Made by a program: the position numbers and the translations under genes. Below are positions 49,801 to 61,649 of a DNA stretch of 64,000 nucleotides, in pieces. The notes below the pieces were generated by a model. The model made no database searches. It saw only the letters and a list, made by a program, of their open reading frames with translations, and was not told where the DNA came from. The stretch is from positions 870,501-934,500 of the forward strand of contig NC_088309.1 of the NCBI RefSeq assembly GCF_910592395.1, given 5' to 3'. The DNA comes from Lineus longissimus (taxonomy: Eukaryota > Nemertea > Pilidiophora > Heteronemertea > Lineidae). The stretch's first letter is position 1. The number at the start of each line of letters is the position of its first letter.

Positions 49801-52800
49801 ACCTGTGCTGGGAATTTCTAGGCATCAGTCACCAACACCAGTCATCATTCAGCAAGACGAGTTGTTCATGGAGAGAAAACTGCTGAGGGACTCCTAGAAC
49901 AGTGTTGTGCAAGCTATAAATGATGCTAGCACATACCTGTGCTGGGAATTTCTAGCCTTCAGTCAACAATACCAGTCATCATTGAGCAAGACAAGGTGTT
50001 CATGGAGAGAAAACTGCTGAGGGACTCCGAGAACAGTGTTGTGCAAGCTATAGATGATGCTAGCACATACCTGTGCTGGGAATTTTAAGGCTTCAGTCAA
50101 CAATACCAGACATCATTGAACAAGACGAGCTGTTCATGGAGAGAAAACTGCTGAGGGACTCCTAGAACAGTGTTGTGCAAGCTATAAATGATGCTAGCAC
50201 ATACCTGTGCTGGGAATTTCTAGGCTTCAGTCAACAATACCAGACATCATTCAACAAGACCAGTTGTTCATGGAGAGAAAACTGCTGAGGGACTCCTAGA
50301 ACAGTGTTGTGCAAGCTATAAATGATGCTAGCACATACCTGTGCTGGGAATTTCCAGGCATCAGTCAACAATACCAGTCATCATTGAACAAGACGAGTTG
50401 TTCATGGAGAGAAAACTGCTGAGGGACTCCTAGAACAGTGTTGTGCAAGCTATAAATGATGCTAGCACATACCTGTGCTGGGAATTTCTAGGCTTCAGTC
50501 AACATTACCAGACATCATTGAACTGTACGAGTTGTTCATGGAGAGAAAACTGCTGAGGGACTCCTAGAACAGTGTTGTGCAAGCTATAAATGATGCTAGC
50601 ACATACCTGTGCTGGGAATTTCTAGGCTTCAGTCAACAATACCAGTCATCATTGAGCAAGACGAGTGGTTTGTGGAGAGAAAACTGCTGAGGGACTCCTA
50701 GAACAGTGTTGTGCAAGCTATAGATGATGCTAGCACATACCTGTGCTGGGAATTTCTAGGCTTCAGTCAACATTACCAGACATCATTGTACAAGACGAGT
50801 TGTTCATGGAGAGAAAACTGCTAGGGGACTCCTGGAACCGTGTTGTGCAAGCCATAAATGATGCTAGCACATACCTGTGCTGGGAATTTCTAGGCTTCAG
50901 TCAACAATACCAGACATCATTGTACAAGACGAGAAGTTTGTGGAGAGAAAACTGCTGAGGGACTCCTAGAACAGTGTTGTGCAAGCTATAAATGATGCTA
51001 GCACATACCTGTGCTGGGATTTTCTAGGCTTCAGTCAACATTACAATGATAAATTGTACAAGACGAGTAGTTTGTGGAGAGAAAACTGCTGAGGGACTCC
51101 TAGAACAGAGTTGTGCAAGCTATAAATGATGCTAGCACATACCTGTGCTGGGAATTTCTAGGCTTCAGTCACCAATACCAGACATCATTGTACAAGACGA
51201 GTAGTTTGTGGAGAGAAAACTGCTGAGGGACTCCTAGAACAGTGTTGTGCAGGCTATAGATGATGCTAGCACATACCTGTGCTGGGAATTTCTAGGCTTC
51301 AGTCACCAATACCAGACATCATTGAACAGGACGAGTTGTTTATGGAGAGAAAACTGCTGAGGGACTCCTAGAACAGAGTTGTGCAGGCTATAGATGATGC
51401 TAGCACATACCTGTGCTGGGAATTTCTAGGCTTCAGTCAACATTACCAGACATCATTGTACAAGACGAGTTGTTCATGGAGAGAAAACTGCTGAGGGACT
51501 CCTAGAACAGTGTTGTGCAAGCTATAAATGATGCTAGCACATACCTGTGCTGGGAATTTCTAGGCTTCAGTCAACAATACCAGACATCATTGAGCAAGAC
51601 GAGGTGTTCATGGAGAGAAAACTGCCGAGGGACTCCTAGAACAGAGTTGTGCAAGCTATAAATGATGCTAGCACATACCTGTGCTGGGAATTTCTAGGCT
51701 TCAGTCAACAATACCAGACATCATTGAGCAAGACGAGTGGTTTGTGGAGAGAAAACTGCTGAGGGACTCCTAGAACAGTGTTGTGCAAGCTATAAATGAT
51801 GCTAGCACATACCTGTGCTGGGAATTTCTAGGCTTCAGTCAACAATACCAGACATCATTGAGCAAGACGAGTGGTTTGTGGAGAGAAAACTGCCGAGGGA
51901 CTCCTAGAACAGTGATGTCCAAGCTATAAATGATGCTAGCACATACCTGTGCTGGGAATTTCTAGGCTTCAGTCAACAATACCAGACATCATTGAGCAAG
52001 ACGAGTTGTTCATGGAGAGAAAACTGCTGAGGGACTCCTAGAACAGAGTTGTGCAAGCTATAAATGATGCTAGCACATACCTGTGCTGGGAATTTCTAGG
52101 GTTCAGTCAACAATACCAGACATCATTGAGCAAGACGAGTGGTTTGTGGAGAGAAAACTGCCGAGGGACTCCTAGAACAGTGTTGTCCAAGCTATAAATG
52201 ATGCTAGCACATACCTGTGCTGGGAATTTCTAGGCTTCAGTCAACAATACCAGACATCATTGAGCAAGACGAGTTGTTCATGGAGAGAAAACTGCTGAGG
52301 GACTCCTAGAACAGTGCTGTGCAAGCTATAAATGATGCTAGCACATACCTGTGCTGGGAATTTCTAGGCTTCAGTCAACAATACCAGTCATCATTGAGCA
52401 GGACGAGTTGTTCATGGAGAGAAAACTGCTGAGGGACTCCTGGAACCGTGTTGTGCAAGCCATAAATGATGCTAGCACATACCTATGCTGGGAATTTCTA
52501 GGCTTCAGTCAACATTACCAGACATCATTGAAAGAGACGAGTTGGTCATGGAGAGAAAACTGCTGAGGGACTCCTAGAACAGTGTTGTCCAAGCTATAAA
52601 TGATGCTAGCACATACCTGTGCTGGGAATTTCTAGGCTTCAGTCAACAATACCAGACATCATTGAGCAAGACGAGTGGTTTGTGGAGAGAAAACTGCTGA
52701 GGGACTCCTGGAACAGAGTTGTGCAAGCTATAAATGATGCTAGCACATACCTGTGCTGGGAATTTTTAGGCTTCAGTCAACAATACCAGTCATCATTGAG

Positions 52801-55403
52801 CAAGACAAGGTGTTCATGGAGAGAAAACTGCTGAGGGACTCCGAGAACAGTGTTGTGCAAGCTATAAATGATGCTAGCACATACCTGTGCTGGGAATTTT
52901 AAGGCTTCAGTCAACAATACCAGACATCATTCAACAAGACCAGTTGTTCATGGAGAGAAAACTGCTGAGGGACTCCTAGAACAGTGTTGTGCAAGCTATA
53001 AATGATGCTAGCACATACCTGTGCTGGGAATTTCTAGGCTTCAGTCAACAATACCAGACATCATTCAACAAGACCAGTTGTTCATGGAGAGAAAACTGCT
53101 GAGGGACTCCTAGAACAGTGTTGTGCAAGCTATAAATGATGCTAGCACATACCTGTGCTGGGAATTTCTAGGCTTCAGTCAACAATACCAGTCATCATTG
53201 AACAAGACGAGTTGTTCATGGCGAGAAAACTGCTGAGGGACTCCTAGAACAGTGTTGTGCAAGCTATAGATGATGCTAGCACATACCTGTGCTGGGAATT
53301 TCTAGGCTTCAGTCAACATTACCAGACATCATTGAACTGGACGAGTTGTTCATGGAGAGAAAACTGCTGAGGGACTCCTAGAACAGTGTTGTGCAAGCTA
53401 TAAATGATGCTAGCACATACCTGTGCTGGGAATTTCTAGGCTTCAGTCAACATTACCAGACATCATTGTACAAGACGAGTAGTTTGTGGAGAGAAAACTG
53501 CTGAGGGACTCCTAGAACAGTGTTGTGCAAGCTATAAATGATGCTAGCACATACCTGTGCTGGGATTTTCTAGGCTTCAGTCAACATTACAATGATAAAT
53601 TGTACAAGACGAGTAGTTTGTGGAGAGAAAACTGCTGAGGGACTCCTAGAACAGTGTTGTGCAAGCTATAAATGATGCTAGCACATACCTGTGCTGGGAA
53701 TTTCTAGGCTTCAGTCACCAATACCAGACATCATTGTACAAGACGAGTAGTTTGTGGAGAGAAAACTGCTGAGGGACTCCTAGAACAGTGTTGTGCAGGC
53801 TATAGATGATGCTAGCACATACCTCTGCTGGGAATTTCTAGGCTTCAGTCACCAATACCAGACATCATTGAACAGGACGAGTTGTTCATGGAGAGAAAAC
53901 TGCTGAGGGACTCCTAGAACAGAGTTGTGCAGGCTATAGATGATGCTAGCACATACCTGTGCTGGGAATTTCTAGGCTTCAGTCAACATTACCAGACATC
54001 ATTGTACAAGACGAGTTGTTCATGGAGAGAAAACTGCTGAGGGACTCCTAGAACAGTGTTGTGCAAGCTATAAATGATGCTAGCACATACCTGTGCTGGG
54101 AATTTCTAGGCTTCAGTCAACAATACCAGACATCATTGAGCAAGACGAGGTGTTCATGGAGAGAAAACTGCCGAGGGACTCCTAGAACAGAGTTGTGCAA
54201 GCTATAAATGATGCTAGCACATACCTGTGCTGGGAATTTCTAGGCTTCAGTCAACAATACCAGACATCATTGAGCAAGACGAGTGGTTTGTGGAGAGAAA
54301 ACTGCTGAGGGACTCCTAGAACAGTGTTGTGCAAGCTATAAATGATGCTAGCACATACCTGTGCTGGGAATTTCTAGGCTTCAGTCAACAATACCAGCCA
54401 TCATTGAGCAAGACGAGTGGTTTGTGGAGAGAAAACTGCCGAGGGACTCCTAGAACAGTGTTGTCCAAGCTATAAATGATGCTAGCACATACCTGTGCTG
54501 GGAATTTCTAGGCTTCAGTCAACAATACCAGACATCATTGAGCAAGACGAGTTGTTCATGGAGAGAAAACTGCTGAGGGACTCCTAGAACAGAGTTGTGC
54601 AAGCTATAAATGATGCTAGCACATACCTGTGCTGGGAATTTCTAGGGTTCAGTCAACAATACCAGACATCATTGAGCAAGACGAGTGGTTTGTGGAGAGA
54701 AAACTGCCGAGGGACTCCTAGAACAGTGTTGTCCAAGCTATAAATGATGCTAGCACATACCTGTGCTGGGAATTTCTAGGCTTCAGTCAACAATACCAGA
54801 CATCATTGAGCAAGACGAGTTGTTCATGGAGAGAAAACTGCTGAGGGACTCCTAGAACAGAGTTGTGCAAGCTATAAATGATGCTAGCACATACCTGTGT
54901 GGGAATTTCTAGGCTTCAGTCAACAATACCAGTCATCATTGAGCAGGACGAGTTGTTCATGGAGAGAAAACTGCTGAGGGACTCCTGGATCCGTGTTGTG
55001 CAAGCCATAAATGATGCTAGCACATACCTATGCTGGGAATTTCTAGGCTTCAGTCAACATTACCAGACATCATTGAAAGAGACGAGTTGGTCATGGAGAG
55101 AAAACTGCTGAGGGACTCCTAGAACAGTGTTGTGCAAGCTATAAATGATGCTAGCACATACCTGTGCTGGGAATTTCTAGGCTTCAGTCAACAATACCAG
55201 ACATCATTGAGCAAGACGAGTGGTTTGTGGAGAGAAAACTGCTGAGGGACTCCTAGAACAGTGTTGTCCAAGCTATAAATGATGCTAGCACATACCTGTG
55301 CTGGGAATTTCTAGGCTTCAGTCAACAATACCAGACATCATTGAGCAAGACGAGTGGTTTGTGGAGAGAAAACTGCTGAGGGACTCCTAGAACAGAGTTG
55401 TGC

Positions 55404-56322
55404 GGTTACAGGAAAATTCGTCCCCGGATAATTCGTCCCCGGAAAATTCGTCCCCGCAAATTCGTCCCCGGATAATTCGTCCCCAAGGAAAATTCGTCCC
55501 CGGAAAATTCGTCCCCAAGGATAATTCGTCCCCGAGGATAATTCGTCCCCGGAAAATTTGTCCCCGAGGATAATTCGTCCCTGGAAAGTTCGTCCCCGAG
55601 GATAATTCGTCCCCAGAATATTTTACAAAGTTGAAAGTTTCTGACTTTACTTTCTAAGACTCTTAAGTCTTGTCGAATGGACTGTAGTAATAACTACTAC
55701 TTTCGATTTTTCTCATTCAGTGTAACATCTCTCTTTACTACCATACTAGCTAGTTACCTACCCCACTATTTATATAGTAGGTAGAGTTAGGCAGGCGAAA
55801 TATTTTATTGAAGAGTTTAGAGCTTTTCTTTCATTCTGACCAGTAAAAATACTTATTTGAAAAAAAAAACATTATTTCACCTGCCTACCCCTACCTACTA
55901 TGAAAAGAGTGGAGTAGGTAACTAGCTAGTAGGGAAGTATTAAGTGGTAAAGAGAGATATAATGAATGAGAAAAGTCGAAAGTAGTAAGTAGTAGTTATT
56001 CCTAGAAAGTAATGTCAGAAACTTTCAACTTTTGTTCAATTTTCCAGGGACGAATTATCTTCGAGGACGAATTTCCCAGGGACGAATTATCCTAGGGGAC
56101 ATATTTTCCGGGGACGAAATTTTCCTCGGGGACGAATTTTCCAGGGACGAATTATCCTTGGGGACGAATTCTCCAGGGACGAATTATCCTCGGGGATGAA
56201 TTATCCGGGGACGAATTTTCCTCGGGGACGAATTTTCTGGGGACGAATTTTCCTAGGGGACGAATTTTCCGGGGACGAGTTTTCCGGGGACGAATTTTCC
56301 GGGGACGAATTTTCCTAGAGCC
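55404..56322. mobile_element. 919-bp foldback transposon inserted in the satellite
   Basis: The element is flanked by a perfect 9-base duplication GAGTTGTGC (55395-55403 and 56323-56331), a word of the satellite unit. Its ends are inverted: GGTTACAGGAAAATTCG on the left, and the complement of the right end reads GGCTCTAGGAAAATTCG. Each arm starts with many tandem copies of a 14-16 base word, GGAAAATTCGTCCCC on the left and its complement on the right. A longer inverted repeat follows, enclosing an AT-rich centre. There is no transposase frame, so it is non-autonomous. A 9-base target duplication is typical of Mutator-like elements, but the superfamily is inferred. Confidence 0.9.
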
Positions 56323-56589
56323 GAGTTGTGCAAGCTATAAATGATGCTAGCACATACCTGTGCTGGGAATTTCTAGGCTTCAGTCAACATTACCAGACAT
56401 CATTGAAAGAGACGAGTTGGTCATGGAGAGAAAACTGCTGAGGGACTCCTAGAACAGTGTTGTGCAAGCTATAAATGATGCTAGCACATACCTGTGCTGG
56501 GAATTTCTAGGCTTCAGTCAACAATACCAGTCATCATTGAACAAGACGAGTTGTTCATGGAGAGAAAACTGCTGAGGGACTCCTAGAAC

Positions 56590-59500
56590 AGTGTTGTGCA
56601 AGCTATAGATGATGCTAGCACATACCTGTGCTGGGAATTTCTAGGCTTCAGTCAACATTACCAGACATCATTGAACTGGACGAGTTGTTCATGGAGAGAA
56701 AACTGCTGAGGGACTCCTAGAACAGTGTTGTGCAAGCTATAAATGATGCTAGCACATACCTGTGCTGGGAATTTCTAGGCTTCAGTCAACATTACCAGAC
56801 ATCATTGTACAAGACGAGTAGTTTGTGGAGAGAAAACTGCTGAGGGACTCCTAGAACAGTGTTGTGCAAGCTATAAATGATGCTAGCACATACCTGTGCT
56901 GGGAATTTCTAGGCTTCAGTCAACAATACCAGACATCATTGAGCAAGACGAGTGGTTTGTGGAGAGAAAACTGCTGAGGGACTCCTAGAACAGTGTTGTG
57001 CAAGCTATAGATGATGCTAGCACATACCTGTGCTGGGAATTTCTAGGCTTCAGTCAACATTACCAGACATCATTGTACAAGACGAGTTGTTCATGGAGAG
57101 AAAACTGCTGAGGGACTCCTAGAACAGTGTTGTGCAAGCTATAAATGATGCTAGCACATACCTGTGCTGGGAATTTCTAGGCTTCAGTCAACAATACCAG
57201 ACATCATTGAGCAAGACGAGTGGTTTGTGGAGAGAAAACTGCTGAGGGACTCCAAGAACAGTGTTGTGCAAGCTATAGATGATGCTAGCACATACCTGTG
57301 CTGGGAATTTCTAGGCTTCAGTCAACAATACCAGACATCATTCAACAAGACGAGGTGTTCATGGAGAGAAAACTGCTGAGGGACTCCTAGAACAGTGTTG
57401 TGCAAGCCATAAATGATGCTAGCACATACCTGTGCTGGGAATTTCTAGGCTTCAGTCAACAATACCAGACATCATTCAACAAGACCAGTTGTTCATGGAG
57501 AGAAAACTGCTGAGGGACTCCTAGAACAGTGTTGTGCAAGCTATAAATGATGCTAGCACATACCTGTGCTGGGAATTTCTAGGCTTCGGTCAACATTATT
57601 AGACATCTTTGAGCAAGACGAGGTGTTCATGGAGAGAAAACTGCTGAGCGACTCCTAGAACAGTGTTGTGCAAGCTATAAATGATGCTAGCACATACCTG
57701 TGCTGGGAATTTTTAGGCTTCAGTCAACAATACCAGACATCATTGAACAAGACGAGGTGTTCATGGAGAGAAAACTGCTGAGGGACTCCTAGAACAGTGT
57801 TGTGCAAGCTATAGATGATGCTAGCACATACCTGTGCTGGGAATTTCTAGTCTTCAGTCACCAATACCAGTCATCATTGAGCAAGACGAGTTGTTCATGG
57901 AGAGAAAACTGCTGAGGGACTCCTAGAACAGTGTTGTGCAAGCCATAAATGATGCTAGCACATACCTGTGCTGGGAATTTCTAGGCTTCAGTCACCAATA
58001 CCAGTCATCATTGAACAAGACGAGGTGTTCATGGAGAGAAAATTGCTGAGGGACTCCTAGAACAGTGTTCTGTGCTGGGAATTTCTAGCCTTCAGTCAAC
58101 AATACCAGTCATCATTGAGCAAGACGAGTTGTTCATGGAGAGAAAACTGCTGAGGGACTCCTAGAACAGTGTTGTGCAAGCTATAAATGATGCTAGCACA
58201 TACCTGTGCTGGGAATTTCTAGGGTTCAGTCAACAATACCAGACATCATTGAACTGTACGAGTTGTTCATGGAGAGAAAACTGCTGAGGGACTCCTAGAA
58301 CAGTGTTGTGCAAGCTATAGATGATGCTAGCACATACCTGTGCTGGGAATTTCTAGGCTTCAGTCAACATTACCAGACATCATTGAACTGGACGAGTTGT
58401 TCATGGAGAGAAAACTGCTGAGGGACTCCTAGAACAGTGTTGTGCAAGCTATAAATGATGCTAGCACATACCTGTGCTGGGAATTTCTAGGCTTCAGTCA
58501 ACATTACCAGACATCATTGTACAAGACGAGTAGTTTGTGGAGAGAAAACTGCTGAGGGACTCCTAGAACAGTGTTGTGCAAGCTATAAATGATGCTAGCA
58601 CATACCTGTGCTGGGAATTTCTAGGCTTCAGTCAACAATACCAGACATCATTGAGCAAGACGAGTGGTTTGTGGAGAGAAAACTGCTGAGGGACTCCTAG
58701 AACAGTGTTGTGCAAGCTATAGATGATGCTAGCACATACCTGTGCTGGGAATTTCTAGGCTTCAGTCAACATTACCAGACATCATTGTACAAGACGAGTT
58801 GTTCATGGAGAGAAAACTGCTGAGGGACTCCTAGAACAGTGTTGTGCAAGCTATAAATGATGCTAGCACATACCTGTGCTGGGAATTTCTAGGCTTCAGT
58901 CAACAATACCAGACATCATTGAGCAAGACGAGTGGTTTGTGGAGAGAAAACTGCTGAGGGACTCCAAGAACAGTGTTGTGCAAGCTATAGATGATGCTAG
59001 CACATACCTGTGCTGGGAATTTCTAGGCTTCAGTCAACAATACCAGACATCATTCAACAAGACGAGGTGTTCATGGAGAGAAAACTGCTGAGGGACTCCT
59101 AGAACAGTGTTGTGCAAGCCATAAATGATGCTAGCACATACCTGTGCTGGGAATTTCTAGGCTTCAGTCAACAATACCAGACATCATTCAACAAGACCAG
59201 TTGTTCATGGAGAGAAAACTGCTGAGGGACTCCTAGAACAGTGTTGTGCAAGCTATAAATGATGCTAGCACATACCTGTGCTGGGAATTTCTAGGCTTCG
59301 GTCAACATTATTAGACATCTTTGAGCAAGACGAGGTGTTCATGGAGAGAAAACTGCTGAGCGACTCCTAGAACAGTGTTGTGCAAGCTATAAATGATGCT
59401 AGCACATACCTGTGCTGGGAATTTTTAGGCTTCAGTCAACAATACCAGACATCATTGAACAAGATGAGGTGTTCATGGAGAGAAAACTGCTGAGGGACTC

Positions 59501-60013
59501 CTAGAACAGTGTTGTGCAAGCTATAGATGATGCTAGCACATACCTGTGCTGGGAATTTCTAGTCTTCAGTCACCAATACCAGTCATCATTGAGCAAGACG
59601 AGTTGTTCATGGAGAGAAAACTGCTGAGGGACTCCTAGAACAGTGTTGTGCAAGCCATAAATGATGCTAGCACATACCTGTGCTGGGAATTTCTAGGCTT
59701 CAGTCACCAATACCAGTCATCATTGAACAAGACGAGGTGTTCATGGAGAGAAAATTGCTGAGGGACTCCTAGAACAGTGTTCTGTGCTGGGAATTTCTAG
59801 CCTTCAGTCAACAATACCAGTCATCATTGAGCAAGACGAGTTGTTCATGGAGAGAAAACTGCTGAGGGACTCCTAGAACAGTGTTGTGCAAGCTATAAAT
59901 GATGCTAGCACATACCTGTGCTGGGAATTTCTAGGGTTCAGTCAACAATACCAGACATCATTGAACTGTACGAGTTGTTCATGGAGAGAAAACTGCTGAG
60001 GGACTCCTAGAAC
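56590..60013 (+). repeat. tandem duplication of a 1,712-bp satellite block
   Basis: Two adjacent blocks, about 56590-58301 and 58302-60013, match base for base at an offset of 1,712. Shared marks include a 30-base deletion in one unit (junction AGTGTTCTGTGCTGGG near 58066 and 59778), a TTATTAGACATCTTTG variant, and a unit with AGGGTTCAG. The block equals 13 units minus that 30-base deletion. Very few differences separate the copies, so the duplication is recent. Confidence 0.9.
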
Positions 60014-60441
60014 AGTGTTGTGCAAGCTATAAATGATGCTAGCACATACCTGTGCTGGGAATTTCTAGGGTTCAGTCAACAATACCAGTCATCATTGAGC
60101 AAGACGAGTTGTTCATGGAGAGAAAACTGCTGAGGGACTCCTAGAACAGAGTTGTGCAGGCTATAGATGATGCTAGCACATACCTGTGCTGGGAATTTCT
60201 AGGCTTCAGTCAACAATACCAGACATCATTGTACAAGACGAGTAGTTTGTGGAGAGAAAACTGCTGAGGGACTCCTAGAACAGTGCTGTGCAAGCTATAA
60301 ATGATGCTAGCACATACCTGTGCTGGGAATTTCTAGACTTCAGTCAACAATACCAGTCATCATTGAGAAAGACAAGTTGTTTGTGGAAAGAAAACTGCCG
60401 AGAGACTCCTAGAGGCTAGAATAGTGTTGTGCAAGCTACTA

Positions 60442-60589
60442 CTATAGATCCATGCACTTGATTGGGACCAACGTTTACGAAAACGTCGCGTCTCGTCACG
60501 TTACAGTAATGTAAAATGCATGGTGACCTGACGACGGCCAACACTACGTCATGTAAACGTTGTTCCCAATCAAGTGCATGAATCTATAG
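60442..60589. mobile_element. 148-bp MITE with TA target site in the satellite's right edge
   Basis: The ends are inverted copies: CTATAGATCCATGCACTTGA on the left, and the complement of the right end reads CTATAGATTCATGCACTTGA. The match continues through TTGGGA.CAACGTTTAC. TA flanks both sides. No coding capacity. The pattern fits a Tc1/mariner-type MITE that landed in a decayed satellite unit. Confidence 0.85.
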
Positions 60590-60840
60590 TACTTGCACAT
60601 ACATATCAGACCTGTGCTGGGAATTTCTAGGCTTCAGTCAATAATACCAGTCATCATTGAGCAAGATGAGTTGTTCAAGGAGAGAAAACTGCTGAGGGAC
60701 TCCTAGAACAGTGTTGTGCAAGCTATAAATGATGCTAGCACATACCTGTGCTGGGAATTTCTAGGGTTCAGTCAATAATACCAGTCATCATTGAGCAAGA
60801 CGAGTTTTTCTTAGAGAGAAAATTGCCGTGTTGCTCCTAT

Positions 60841-61640
60841 ATTGCCCCTATACTAGAAAGTAGAACAGTACAAGGGTGTCCAAGATTAGATTTCCAGAGA
60901 AATTGATGTTCATGCTGTGCTAGATTGCTTGCTTATTGTTACCTACCGATTGTCGGACAATAATCGTAAGACGAAGTTTGCCACAATAAACGAGTTATTG
61001 CAAACTTCTCGTGGTGGCTGAGGAGTGCAGTATCTTTTAATCCATTATTAATGCACTTATTTCCACCAAACACACATGATATTGGCCAATACGGAAAACT
61101 TCCTTTTTACTTCCGTTTCTTCTCCCATGCCTGGTACCATAAGATAACACGTGGCGGCGCTTCATCGAAGCGGCGGAAGGTGTGTTCGACCCCGATACAA
61201 TGCAAATTCTTATTTTCTTTGATTTAAATGATTGAATTTATCATTCAAGGATCACCAAAAACAGCCTTACTTATAAAAAAGAAAGGAAATGGAAAGAATG
61301 GCAGGTGTTTACTCGTATTTGCAGAGATAAGCTTGCACGAATATATTTTTCGTTGAGGATAAACCACGACATTCTTGTGAGCTACCGGTTATAAATTAGT
61401 GCTGCACCAGTGCCCTCCATTGACCTATTATAGAAACTGGTACTTGTCGGCATTTCACTCGTCACAAAGATGGGCAACCTCGACCCAAGGAATACCAGCG
61501 TGCTCGGTATTGACAGTGCATCCCCTGTATGCACGGTTGCCCGGGCAAATCAACGAGTGGTGGATAGGGTCGAGGTTACCTGGATAAGCCATTGCCCAGT
61601 GCTAGCAAGATGGATTGTTCCCCAGTGCACCGTCGCCCAG
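60841..61640. other. non-coding spacer between two tandem arrays
   Basis: Single-copy-looking DNA between the 134-bp satellite and the 56-bp minisatellite. Short open frames overlap the beginning of the minisatellite and carry no motif. Nothing can be called. Confidence 0.45.
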
Positions 61641-61649
61641 ACAGGCCAG

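Larger units (their letters stand above)
43900..60840 (+). repeat. 134-bp satellite array, about 118 copies
   Basis: A head-to-tail array of a 134-base unit. Counted from GCTAGCACATACCTGTGCTG, it ends in TTGTGCAAGCTATAAATGAT. Copies are highly similar and differ mainly in one window: ATTGAGCAAGACGAGTTGTTCATGG, TACAAGACGAGTAGTTTGTGG or AGCAAGACGAGTGGTTTGTGG types (each split here by type only). After subtracting the two inserted elements the length gives about 118 units. The leftmost unit (43900-44027) is diverged and 128 bases long. The last units (60600-60840) also decay. The unit is not a multiple of three and most copies carry a TAG, so the 71-77 codon open frames spanning some unit pairs are by-products. 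Confidence 0.97.

Noticed and set aside
44712-59091. Recurring 71-77 codon open frames (MLGISRLQST...) in the satellite
   Set aside because: They span about 1.6 units of a 134-base repeat that is not a multiple of three. Most units are interrupted by TAG, and the frames arise only where single substitutions remove it.
43900-60840. CRISPR-like array
   Set aside because: The regular repeats have no short repeat/variable spacer structure. The whole 134-base unit is conserved, and the genome is eukaryotic.
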